Assembly (NCBI GenBank): GCA_963969395.1
Contig: OZ017797.1
Span: 25,234,001-25,298,000, forward strand
DNA: 64,000 nt
Direction: 5' to 3'
Origin: Pseudoscleropodium purum
Lineage: Eukaryota; Streptophyta; Bryopsida; Hypnales; Brachytheciaceae
A model generated the notes under the pieces. That model did not search any database, was not told the DNA's origin, and saw nothing but the letters and a program-made list of their open reading frames with translations. The position numbers and the translations under genes are program-made. Below are positions 47,690-58,902 of the stretch, piece after piece. The number at the start of each line of letters is the position of its first letter. Position 1 is the stretch's first letter.

Positions 47690-48510
47690 AATGTATTGAA
47701 TTGAGGCAACATAGCTATGTGTGTTCTTCCTAGCATTGATGCCCCCTTCCCCACCAAAAAAATCCTCACCGTTAATTATGTTTAAGAAAAAATGAACCCC
47801 CTCTACCTTATCATTGATCTTCAAAAATCCTCTACCATTGATTGAGATCAAGATCTAGATATTAATACAAATACAAAAATAAGAAAGTCATACTAAATAT
47901 GAGTGCATATAGATACAAAACACATACAAATCTATGTATAAAGTATAAATATTGCACTTATGTATATTCTATATGGAATACAAATCCTATTGCATATGAA
48001 AAAATATATGAAATGTGGGAGGGTGGAGATCCTAAAAAATATATTGGGGATAGGGGGCAGGGTTGACGAATCTCAACGTCCGCCCCAAAATAGCGTCCGT
48101 TTTCCAGACGTCCGGACGCACGGACGCTAGCGGATGCAACGTCCCAATCGCCGTCGGAAAGCGAACGGGCGGGGCGGGGTGGATGGGTGGGGTGGATGGA
48201 CGGGGCGGACGGCCCGAGGCGGACGCCTAGATCGTGCGGACCAGATCAGTCCGTGCATCGATCGGACGGCCGTAATCGGGGGGACGGACGGACGGACGGG
48301 CGGATAGGCGGACGGGGGACAGGCGGACGCTGTGTCCGCCGGACCGCGAATGTCAGCGTCCGCGTCCGGACGTCGTGTCAACCCTGATAGGGGGATAAGG
48401 GGGAGGTGATAAAACTAATTTTTATTCTTTTTTATTACTGGAAAACACAAATAAATAAATAATGAACTTTTGAGCTCATTGACACAATGACAATGAGCTC
48501 AAAAGAGGTA
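47690..48510. repeat. Dispersed repeat family E, interrupted by hAT-like copy 3
   Basis: Related in diverged form to 25,960-26,480. It ends in the inverted pair TTTTGAGCTCATTG / CAATGAGCTCAAAA (about 48,467-48,506). The hAT-like element at 48,058-48,386 sits inside it, so family E is older than that insertion. Confidence 0.55.
48050..48394. mobile_element. GC-rich hAT-like miniature element, copy 3
   Basis: The element is 48,058-48,386 (329 bases), from CAGGGTTGAC to GTCAACCCTG, flanked by the perfect 8-base repeat ATAGGGGG (48,050-48,057 and 48,387-48,394). The body is GC-rich with many CGGACG motifs and includes the segment 'gatcgtgcggaccagatcag' shared with copy 1. No coding capacity for a transposase. 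Confidence 0.92.
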
Positions 48511-49672
48511 GTAACTACCTAATTATTAGGCAATGACTGCTTGATTTTACATTTTTTCTACATTAAAAATGCATTAGAAATTTATAATATACTTTGTAAT
48601 ATGAGAAGAAATATTGAGACATTTTATCCTAATTTTCATTTGCAATTTGTAAAGAATTATTTGAGAATATAATTGTATTCACATAGCTCACTTAAATTAT
48701 TTGTGTTAGAAATATAAATATCTATTTGCTACTACAATATTGTACGTTTTATTTGTAGTTTTATTTTAAACATTTTTCATGTAGAAAAAATCAAGTTTGT
48801 TGTCAAATTAAAATAATGTTGTATGAGAATTGGAAATTGATGGCAAAGATCCAACCTTCTATGAGCATTCAAGATTAGGTGGTATTTTTGTCCAATGTTT
48901 TTTCATTGGCTAGAAATGAAGCTAAATCCTTAATCCTTAAAGGATTTACTTAGATACCATATTTAAATCCTAAAATTTAAAATTATATATAATAAATATG
49001 GAAAATCATGTATCATTAGATTCATAATTCAAAATGAAACACCTTTTATATAAATGTCATATTAACATGTAAACTTGATCATGCTCATATATTGCACCAT
49101 ATATGTAAAATATACAACCATTTTGTATCTTCTTAGACATGGAAGAGGCACAATAACTATTCAAATTGGAAGTACCACATGTTATTGGATTTAGCTTTGC
49201 ATGAGTACATTTTTTGTCACTAATGTATATATCAATTCATTCTATTAGTTCTATGTCGAATCTTTCCAAAATACAATGGTAACTTTTTGTCAAATATACA
49301 CAAAACTCCAATTGTATATATCATTTGGCACTACAAACCATTGAAGCATAAATGAATCCACATAACCTCCTTGAAGGAAAATTGGTCACCTACAGTCATC
49401 AAAATATAGAATATTGCCAAACCTTGCATTTTCAAAATGTTTTCTTTTTAGTTAATCAAAAGGAGTCATAGTAGGAAGCACTTCTTCTCCCAACTTGTTG
49501 AAAGAATGCACATGGAAGGAGATGAGAGGATAACTAAGAAGACCACACGAACTCATTGAAGAATCTTCTTATTTCTTTAGGAAGTGAATATGGCTTCTTC
49601 TAATTCATTGAAGAGTCACTAAAGCTCCCCTAAATGCATCCAAGTTTGGAATATTCTCTTTAATTGTTGACT
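48511..49672. other. AT-rich intergenic DNA, no gene seen
   Basis: No gene, RNA or clear element boundary recognised. Confidence 0.5.
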
Positions 49673-49895
49673 TTAACCCCCAAAGTACTCAAGCTAATCA
49701 TAGTGTAATTACTTCAAAAAATTGTAATAACTAATAGAAACTAGTTCAATAAAACAACATCATTGTTTTATTTGAAGCATTCTTTCTTCTTTTCATTGAG
49801 TATATTACATGATTTTTCTTCAAGTTTCCTTCAAATATTTTTTTGATGAAGCTCACATTCCACAACATTCATTATGATTTAGCACTTAGGAGTTA
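49673..49895. mobile_element. Possible short TTAA-type element
   Basis: Left TTAA-CCCCCAAAGTACTCAAGC (49,673) and right, in reverse complement, TTAA-CTCCTAAGTGCTAAATC (TTAA at 49,892-49,895). The termini agree only in part, and the pairing could be chance between two unrelated ends. Confidence 0.4.
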
Positions 49896-50526
49896 ATTTT
49901 GCATTTAGAATAATGTTTACTCCTTCATAGCTACAATGGGACAACATAATTGTGACCTCAAATAATGTTTGCATTGTAAAGGCAATGACTACCTCTTTTG
50001 TAGCTACAATGGTGCAACATAGAAGTTGACTTGAAAGTGAAATGTTATTGTGTAGCATTGCAAGGAATCACCTACCCAAGAGTTGTTTTTCAAACAAATT
50101 GCATGGGACAAAAAATAAAACATCTAAGGTAGGAGGTTCTTAAAACATTTAGGCTCTAAAATTGCCACCTCCTCTAGTGAACAATATTTGTACAAGTTGC
50201 TTTTTCATTGTACTAGCACTGTACAAATAGTGTACATTTGAAAAAGTGAACAATTCTAGAGCCCTATGCCATTTCAACTTCAAAAGTTTATAACTAATTC
50301 TACACAACTCCTAAATATATAGATTGAATGAATGCCAATTCCACTTGTCTTTTAACTAAAAAATATTTCAAGAAGTTTCACCTCCTCTCTAAAATTTAGT
50401 TTCAGCTCTTAACCCCTAAATGCTCAAACATTTTCAAGTGTATTTTGACTATGAAAAAAGAGCTTGGACTAATAGTTATCTTCATAGAAGCAAATTTATT
50501 TTTTCAATATCTAAACGTATGGATGT
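49896..50526. other. AT-rich DNA with one unpaired TTAA-type end
   Basis: A left-end-like TTAA-CCCCTAAATGCTC occurs at 50,409 without a recognised partner. No gene seen. Confidence 0.5.
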
Positions 50527-53500
50527 TTAACTCCTTGAGGACTATGAGGACACATTGTGTCTTCAAAGAAAGTTAGAGTGTTGTATGGATAAGAATGGAA
50601 AAGAATTTTGCACCAAATGAAAATTTCAAAATGCACTTAAGTCACACAAGGTCTAGGGATGTTGAATTTGATTTTCAAAAAAGTTAAACACTAATTTTAC
50701 ACAAAATTCCTAAGTCTATTGCCTCGGAGCTCCACTATGGCCCAAGCTAGATTTGAGCCTTTGTAATCCAATACATTTGGATGGGATGGGTTAAGTGGTA
50801 GCGGGTTGGGTACCTACTGTATTTTAGTTGCGCCAAAGCCATTGGAGGAGGAGCATTACTTTTGAGTCACCTTTAGTTGGCCTCCTTCCCATTACCACAA
50901 GTTCAAAATGAGTGCCTCTCTTGCTCTTGGATTCTTTGCTCTACTCTCTTGGATAATCATTACAATTGCTACACGTCTTTTTTTGAGGGAATTCAAGAAA
51001 TGAGTGCTAAGAATACTTCCAAAATTTCTGTTTCTTATTGCTTGTGAAGTACAAGGCCACATTTGAGAGCTACGAGAGGTGCGTTTAATAGACACATCGA
51101 CAATGGACACATGAGGGGAGCTGCCAACACCACCACCACACTTGACATTGGAGGCAAGTATAATTGAGGTCTATGCTAGAACATAAACTCAAAATTCAAT
51201 TACTATTGTAAGAATTTTAGGTTGTATGAGTGAGTATTTCTTGAAAACTCTTCCAACAAAGAGGGGTAGTTGGAAGCCCCCAAGGAATCCTTCTACTAGA
51301 GAGTGGCACTACAAATTCTATCAGTTCATCACTAGGTTCTTGGATTGGTGTGATCAACCCCAACAAAATTTTGCATATTGTCAGAGATAGATTGTTGCTT
51401 GACATTAGGGTTTGCAAGAATGGTGAGGGTTGTCAAAAAATTAGTGTCGAGGTCCTTCGTGGTGAAGAAGAAAGTGTAGAAGATGGCAGCAGTCGACTAA
51501 GCTCCAACGTCTCCCAAATGATGTACATTGCCAAAGGAGAGCAACTACAATTCCCTGCATTCAGATTAGGAGGGGGGGTCACCAGAGCACGATATATAGG
51601 CTGAAAAAGCGGAAGGCTCGAGTGACAAGGACGTTGCAAGAGGGAGACAAAGAAGCAGCCTCACCATTGTGATTGGTCAAGCTAGTGGGGCCCTTGCCAT
51701 ACACCAATTACCAACCCCAACCATCAATGTACTTCCAAGCGAGCGAAGAAAGAGACCTCATGGGAGGTGAGAACATGGAGGGACAAAATGAGGCTACACT
51801 ATAGGTAAATTCTCCACCACAAACACCATTGAGTATGCCACTAGAGTGTATGGTTCTAATCCTTCAAATTTTGAACATGACTCTATTTTTGCTCCAAAAT
51901 ATAGGTTGACAATGAGACCTCAATTTCATTGATGCAGATTTGATTGATATGGAAGGTGTGGTCATTGGGGAGGCTAGCGTTGATGGAAGCGATACAACAA
52001 CCAAAGGGTCTCCAGGAATATTGCTACGAGTGATTAGGACAAAAATCCCAAGCCATCGAGATTTATATGCCAATGGTGAATTTCCCCAAGAGGTGTTTAT
52101 TCTAGTAGCTAAGTTGGTTGAAGTGCCAAAGAAATGGGCTCACATTGAACATTTTCTTGCATCTATTCATTCAATGCACACTAACATGGCAATTGGAAAA
52201 GAAATTTATTGCGTCAATTTCTCAAGGACAACTAGATTGGTGGACATTCATGTAGTTGATTGCATAGACCTGAGCACTATGACTACATCTGACTACTACC
52301 TCAAGGGGACAATTTGCTGCACCAAAAGAATCAAGTGGATTCTTTAGGTTCCGATAGTAATGACGGAGGAGATACTGATAGTAGTAGCAATACCTTCTCT
52401 GAAGAAATTTTTAGCAAGGTGTAGCATCTACCTAGGTGATAGGTTGTACAAGCCTAAGAGGAGCAAGACTGTTGCGGACGGGGAATAGAGATTAGTGAAT
52501 CCCTCGATCCCAGTCGCATATATGTCTATTATTGAGCCTCGAAAGCCTTCTATGCCTTAGGATTCGACTGTAGACAAAACCTTCTCTAGCCCCATGAGAA
52601 AAATAAGCCTAGTAGAAGATTTATCTAAGTCATCAGAGGCTAGCAATTACGAGGCTATCTTTGAAGATTTCTTTGAAGCCAACCCATACTCCCTTGATAG
52701 TGACTTAGACAACTTTGTTTTTGCACTTGTAGATTTGCTCGGTGAGATAGGTATTTACTCTCAAGGCTTAGAAAACCTACCATTTGAAGAGAAGTATGTT
52801 GAGTCAACATGGGAGAGCCATAACTCAAACTTCAAAGGTTTCCATCAGACATTTAGTGGCCCCAAATTTGGTCCAACTTCTTTCTATGGTCGAAGAAAGC
52901 CTGAAGTCCATTCATTCTTCTCGTTGTTCTAGCCTAAGAAAACTCTAAAGGAGATAATTCTCTAAACAGATTTGTATGCAAGTCAGTTTATTTATAGCGG
53001 TACCGATCATAGTAGAAGTATTGATAAGACAAATGGAGGACCAAAGTAGAAGAGGTTTATTATAAAGTCATTGAAGGCATGGTTAAGGATTGTTGTGCTT
53101 TTGAGCCTGAAGAGCAAGCTTGCGCTAAAAGATTTTTGGTTAGAAGATTCGTTTGTTGGTTGTCCAATCATGAGGAATGTAATGTCCAAAGATTGTTTTC
53201 TAAGTATTTTGAGGAATAACCATCTTGTAGATAGTACAAAGCTATGCACTAATTGTATAGATCATTGGTTTGACAAGTTAGGGAAGGTGTAGTGGCTACT
53301 TGACAATTTTGTGGGCCTTTGTAAAAAATTGCTGAATCCCTAGAAATTTTTAGTGGTAGATGAAATTATGATAGCATACAAGGGTAGGTACTGTGCTTTC
53401 CAACAATACATGATGAATAAGCTAGTAAAATATGGGATAAAGGTCTAGGCTACTCCTTCTTCAGTTATCCATTATGTTTGGAACTTCGAAATTTATCTAG

Positions 53501-54863
53501 GTACAAGTGTAGAGCTTAGCAAGAGTGATCAGCTAATGGGTGCTCAAGTAGTGCTGCACCTTATGGACAACTTGTCACAACATGGCCACTACATAGTGGT
53601 CGACAAGCTTGGGAGTTGAGGCATGGTGTTGTATTGTGAAGCTTGGATGGAGGACGGTGCATAGTTCACCCCAACAGACACACCGTTTGCCACTTGGCTA
53701 GATGGCCATCCTTTTGCATGGAATTGTGATTGGGTTATTGATGATTTACTCGAAGTGTTTCAATCATAGGTTCTCCATTGAGTAGTGTTAGGTCCTTGAA
53801 GGTTTCAAATCGTTGTGGAACTTGAGGTTTGTAAATACTCTTGACTCGAACAATAGACCTTCCATTTTTATATGTAGCGGTTTCATGTTCATGTGTTGTG
53901 TATGTGTTTTGTTCACTTCTATTGTCGTGTCCAAATAGTTGTCAATGTATACAAGTCACTTGTAGACCTATTGTAAGAATTTGGAGGAGTATGTGTCAAT
54001 TCTCCATGCTATAAGAAAGCTCGTAGCACTGGGAGTTGGTCGTTGGCTTAGGAATTTCCTTCCTACATCTACAATGTATGTTGTCCGTAGGTGTGACATG
54101 CATGTTATCAGGAGCCATCGATGTTTTCTGACAAAGATGTGTTCTCGAAAAAAATCGCATCATTCCCGCTAAAGCTTTGCTTGTTCCCTCACTAAATGCC
54201 ATAGGCTACATCCCTAGTACACTCGGGAATGCCAATTTAACAGTTTATCGTTGGGTTTGCAACAGGGTCCTTTGTCAAAATTCTCGGCATGTAATTGTCT
54301 AACATCCATCAACCTTTTGGGTAAAGATCAAAACCAATCCATGATTGATTTTTTTTCCCACTTGAAGTTAAACTAAAAGTCTACATAATCATCGAAGGAT
54401 GTGGAAGAAAAATGAAATTTAAAATTTCTAAAAATACTTGAATTTATTTGCATGCATTTATACCGTCCTAACCCTTTATTTTTTAAGGTGTTCTTTTCAT
54501 TCATGTATGCTTGTATGTAGAAGGTTTCTTCAAAGATGTTTCTAATATGTGCTTAGGTGTGCTAGCACCGAAACAAAAAGTCATTCTTGCATTGGTAGCA
54601 TTTTCTATGAATTTTTAAGCTTTCTATGCACCAAATTTAGATGCCCAATGTACACAATAATTGCAAAATCACATTGAAATATATGAATCCAATGGTTCAA
54701 ATAATTTTCCAAAAATATATTGTGAACTTCATCATATGTGGAATACATTTGTACAATTAGTTTAGACAATCATACTAGAATCTTCCTTCAAGACAACTTC
54801 ATATATGCCTACCTTTTTTGAATCCCTAAACTGTTGAAACAAGCTCAATCCTCAAGGGGTTAA
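50527..54863 (+). mobile_element. TTAA-bounded element carrying a piggyBac-type transposase relic
   Basis: The left boundary is TTAA (50,527-50,530) followed by CTCCTTGAGGACTATG. The right boundary in reverse complement is TTAA-CCCCTTGAGGATTGAG (TTAA at 54,860-54,863). The first 13 bases of the termini agree at 11 positions. The transposase relic (51,916-53,769) lies between them in forward orientation. The terminus resembles the CCCCTAAAGGACC of the non-autonomous family A. The length (about 4.3 kb) is somewhat large for a piggyBac element, so extra insertions are likely. Pairing of the two ends is inferred from their similarity. Confidence 0.6.
51916..53769 (+). pseudogene. Decayed piggyBac-type transposase (DDE_Tnp_1_7)
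   Basis: One frame runs about 618 codons without a detectable frameshift but with 12 stops, so the gene is dead. Family features in order: a divergent N-terminal part; FSGPKFGPTSF (about 52,845); YASQFIYSG; LKAWLRIVVLLSLKSKLALKDFW (split here by description: helix-rich core from about 53,065); PIMRNVMSKDCFLSILRNNH; DKLGKV; then VVDEIMIAYKGRY (first catalytic Asp, codon at 53,359), QQYMMNKLVKYGIKV, and HYIVVDKLGS (second catalytic Asp, codon at 53,602, where the family usually has DN). A third acidic candidate lies near 53,740. The Cys-rich C-terminal domain of complete piggyBac transposases is not visible. The enzyme family cuts and pastes at TTAA sites. Confidence 0.85.
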
Positions 54864-56298
54864 AGAACTAGCTTATTAGTATATACACCACTTTTAAGTG
54901 CAAAATTGCATAAGAGTTGTGCGATTATAACAAAAGAAATGTAAATTTTTTATTTTTAGTATATTGCTTCTCCCCACAATGTTTCAAAAATTTACAAATT
55001 GTGTTAGCACACCAAAATGCACTTTCAGAAAACTTAATTTCACATGAAATGCTATTATTAAACTCATGACACAATCGACCTTACAATTGTTGAGAAGTAA
55101 TTTTTTCTTTAAGTATAAATCATAGGTAAGTCCAAATCAATACTTGCTTGCTTAAATTTTCAACAGTGAAAAATGTAGAAGCACTTGACTGTTTTCATTG
55201 GGACCATTTTCAAAACAAATGGATGAGCACAAATTCCTAAATCTCAAATCAAGTGAAATTGCTCAAAATTGAAAAATGAAGTAGAATTAGCAAACTCTTC
55301 TTCTAATGGACATGTATGGCTTCGAAGATCTCTCAACTATCAAATATATATCTTTTTCCACGAAAAATAAAAGTTTTCAATAGTTAATCCTAAAAACTGC
55401 CCAAAAAATATTTTAAAACGGTCAAACGAATTTAACTGTCCATACCAAAATGCTCATTCCGAAATGAGCCTGAAATTTCCGATCAACCATATATGATCGG
55501 TTGGGCACTTACGGATTACATGGGCGCTTCATTACCTCCTCCCTTAATGAACTTAAATTCATATTTGAATAATCCTCTAGAATTAACTATGAACTCCATA
55601 AGTTGGAATAGTACTGTAGTGCTCCACACTACATCAGTCCCCACCCTGAAATCTTCACAAACTCCAGTTTATGCCCTTACGTTACAGGATGCTTTCGGAG
55701 CGAAGGCAGTTTTTAGCATTTAACCCTTCCTTAAACTCAGCATTCTGTCTAACGCAGCATTGTAAGGTATCAGGCAGCATTTTGAGGCGAACGGAAACAA
55801 TCTTAAGACGAAAGGAAGCTTCTTGTAACGAAAGCGGTTCACAATCCATGACCGGCAATTCATATTCTCACGCTTTAGGCCCTGATTCCTTTACCAGTCG
55901 TACTATTCGAATCATTGCAAATGTCTCTGATTGGGTGAAACATGGACATATTTCGCAAACATTCCAAATTCAATACTTCGATCAATCGCCAAATTATAAT
56001 TCATACTCGGGGTGATGCTTTCAGTACTCCAAACTCGTAAGGATTCAATCATAATTCGGCGTTCTGCATGTTTTCCTTGACAAACTATGACAAATATAGA
56101 GTGACAGTGACAGTGCAATCAAATATCAGATGAACACATGATAAACCACCAATGGAAGAGTGAGGACATTTCAAGAAGACGAAGTACAAAGAGAAACAAC
56201 ACTCGTCAGAGCTTGGATCAGATGAATACGGCAAACAAAGTTGCCAAACATCACATTAACAAAAGGGAGTTATAAATGATTCGGTATGTTTACACCAT
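54864..56298. other. Intergenic DNA downstream of eL43, no gene supported
   Basis: AT-rich up to about 55,440, then GC-balanced. Plus-strand frames at 55,493-55,723 and 55,671-56,015 overlap in different frames and match nothing I recognise; 3' untranslated sequence of eL43 probably occupies the last part. Confidence 0.5.
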
Positions 56299-57843
56299 CT
56301 AACTCTCCGTTGCCTCCCTCAATCGCCTGATCGTACTGCGCACAGTAACTGCAGCTGCCGTGCTGCAACAAGAAGCACATTGGTTGTCAGATTAATGCTG
56401 ATATCAAAAGTGACAACAGGATATCCAGATAGGTTCGAAAAAAACATTTTAAAATAGAAAATCACAAATTTCACAGTGCAAATCCACTTACTTCAAGGTA
56501 TAAGCACCTCCGGCCTTGACCTTGCCGCAGTCCTTGCAGTTCCAGATACCGACAGCTTTTCTCTTCACTGCGAACTGAAAGCAGGAAGATTGCAGAATTT
56601 AGATAGATTACACTCGTTCTCATCTCTGCTATTGGGTACTACACTACACCATATAGCATGAACACGAAGCAATCATAAGAATCGACAGCGATTAAGAACT
56701 TGGGATCAACCAAAATCTGTACGTGTTTATACTAAACCTAAACATATCTGATGAGGGAACGGCAAGTAAAGGAATATCCACTGCAAGATCAGTTTCAGAC
56801 AGTGCAAAGGCACGGACTCCCATTCGTTAATAGGCAGATAATATCCAGTTGGAATTCCAAGTAGAATGAACTAGAATAAACATTCGATACTCATATTCTA
56901 ATCTTGCCGCAAAGATGTTATTATTCACGACGTTACCTTTCCGCAGAATTCGCAGAAATACTTGGAGTGCTGGCTGACCTCCATCTTCTTGATCTGCTTC
57001 CTCAAACTGGCACCATATCGGGTACCTGCAGACCCATGAATTGAACATTATCACTGAAGTGCATTTGGCATGAGAGGTTACCGATACAAAAGTTTTACAG
57101 GACGTGTACCTATACAACAGTCAAGTTCATCCAAGGATAAACACCAAACTACTGATATCAAGAACAGAGTGATACAAGTATTCAAAACCAGTAGACAACC
57201 AATCAATCATAAATTAAGCAAGAAGGGTTAAACAAGGCATACCGTATTTGCCGACGATTCCGGCTTTCTTCGTGCGCTTAGTCTGCCAGAATAAACCTAG
57301 GCGTCAGTACCACAAAAGTCGTCTAACCGAGAGGCTCATGCTTGACGCAATTAGGTCACGACCTAGTTAACCTAATCGACCTATCATTTGAAACTAAAAC
57401 CACGGACGGACGATAGTATTCAGGCTGACGCCGAATTGATACAAAATATCTTGCACAATAGACATCTGAAATCATCTTCAACGATAAACTTCTTTAAGGC
57501 GAAAACAGCAAATGACTTGAAATGACGAATGTCACACCTGAGATCGAAAATTCTAGATAAACTGCGCTAGGTAAATACAAAAACTCAGCACATTAACCCA
57601 ATTGTTATTCAGACTGAACATTAACCTCATGCGAGGCACAGTAACGGCCACCTCCAGAAGAAGAGAAGGAAAAACACTCTTCATAGAACAAGCTCTCACA
57701 CGCAATAGACAATAGGAAAAAAACCTAAACACGCATAAACACTAAAATACCAACAAACCCTCCATTTCCAGAAATCAGGTCACAGCTAAACGCCCATAAA
57801 AAAGAAGCTCCAATCACGGAAGTTCAGGAAGCGAACGTACCAT
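56299..57843 (-). CDS. RPL37A: 60S ribosomal protein eL43 (L37a)
   Basis: A zinc-binding structural protein of the large cytosolic ribosomal subunit. Model on the minus strand: 57,843-57,841 (ATG only), 57,282-57,243, 57,025-56,937, 56,574-56,492, 56,362-56,299, giving exactly 92 aa, the standard eukaryotic length. All introns are GT-AG and in phase. The protein opens [14 protein letters not shown] and has the zinc ribbon C39-x2-C42 ... C57-x2-C60 ([19 protein letters not shown]) and the conserved tail [11 protein letters not shown]. All key residues are present, so it should be functional. Exon 1 supplies only the start codon and is followed directly by a 558-base intron. A telo-box lies just upstream. 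Confidence 0.97.
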
Positions 57844-57948
57844 GGTGGCGAAAACGAAGATCCGAGACGCGCACTGGTACGCAGGACGGCGCTCCGGCGC
57901 TGAGGAACAAGCAGTGGTGCTGCGAAAAGACTGAGCTCTGCGGACGGC

Positions 57949-57956
57949 TAGGGTTT
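57949..57956 (-). promoter_or_regulatory. Telo-box (AAACCCTA) in the eL43 promoter
   Basis: On the gene's strand the sequence reads AAACCCTA, about 105 bases before the ATG. This motif is well known in plant ribosomal protein and translation-factor promoters, where it supports expression in dividing cells. A weaker relative (CCCTAG, plus strand) is at about 58,017. Confidence 0.65.
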
Positions 57957-58059
57957 TGGGGAGGGAGACGACTCGCGGTGTCTGATGACCGTGTTCTGTC
58001 CCCGGTCACCGTGGAAGCCCTAGCTTCTCCACGGTTGGGAACGTCCAACACTAGCTGCC

Positions 58060-58655
58060 CGAACTAAGTTGGCTGCCCCTCCCAATGGCCGGGAAAACCG
58101 GGCAAGCTTGTTGAAAGTTAGCCGGTGGAATTGAGAAAGAAAGCGGTTGCATTTTCAAAACAAAGGATGTAAAATCAAAAAGAATTTGGTAGGACTGGAA
58201 ATCAACTGATGTCCACCAAAAATCCCGAAATTAAAGGATATTTGTAACCACCTCCTTTCAGCACTTGGTGAATTTCAGTGACCATAAAATAATAATTAGT
58301 TGAAGTGGGGGTGAGGTACCCAGATGGAGTAGCAAGGTACAAATTTGGGAGGGCAAATATAGACATAGCAAAGGTCTCTCTGTTGGATCAACAATAACAA
58401 TGCTTCACAATAGTCATGAACTACACACATTATCTTAGATTGCTTGATCTATAAAAAATTGACAGCCATGAAGAGTAAAACATTAAAAAATGGCCTTGCT
58501 TAGCAACAAGGGAAGAAGAAATTTTGAAAAAAACAAGGCAAAGTTTCAACAATCAAATATTGCAAAGTGCAAGTCTACTTTAGAGTTTCAAACACATATC
58601 CTTTACATTCATTGACCAAATTGAACATGTATATTTAAACCATGAATAATTAGAG
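58060..58655. other. eL43 upstream flank and AT-rich spacer
   Basis: No gene seen; composition turns AT-rich from about 58,130. Confidence 0.5.
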
Positions 58656-58660
58656 AAATG

Positions 58661-58902
58661 AGGGTTGCTATTATGTGAGCATAGGAGTGTGAGCCTATGA
58701 GCCTAGAATACTACACATATATTATAGGTGTATATACTATAGAAATTGTTTATGATTATAGGGTATATATGTTACAAATACCTATATTATAGGTGTTTAT
58801 GATATATACACCTTCTATAATATGTAGCATCTATATATTAGGTACCTTTATTGTAGGCTCAATGCTCACAAGCTCGCATTCTTGGACTCACATACTAGCA
58901 CC
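58661..58902. mobile_element. MITE-like element, family F, copy 2
   Basis: Begins GGGTTGCTATTATGTGAGCA and ends near CTCACATACTAGCACC, whose reverse complement GGTGCTAGTATGTGAG matches the left end. The inverted termini extend over about 45 bases with mismatches. The interior is AT-rich with repeated 'tatattataggtgt'. It shares its left end with the copy at 31,266. Confidence 0.65.

Noticed and set aside
48127..48387. Arg/Pro-rich frames on both strands inside hAT-like copy 3 (also in copies 1 and 2)
   Set aside because: Products of the CGGACG motif arrays in miniature elements; no transposase features.
51350..51604. 84-codon plus-strand frame considered as the N-terminus of the transposase
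   Set aside because: It is not continuous with the transposase frame and shows no piggyBac N-terminal pattern; it could be captured or unrelated sequence.
55671..56015. 114-codon plus-strand frame downstream of eL43
   Set aside because: No recognisable motif, and it probably overlaps the 3' untranslated region of eL43 on the opposite strand.
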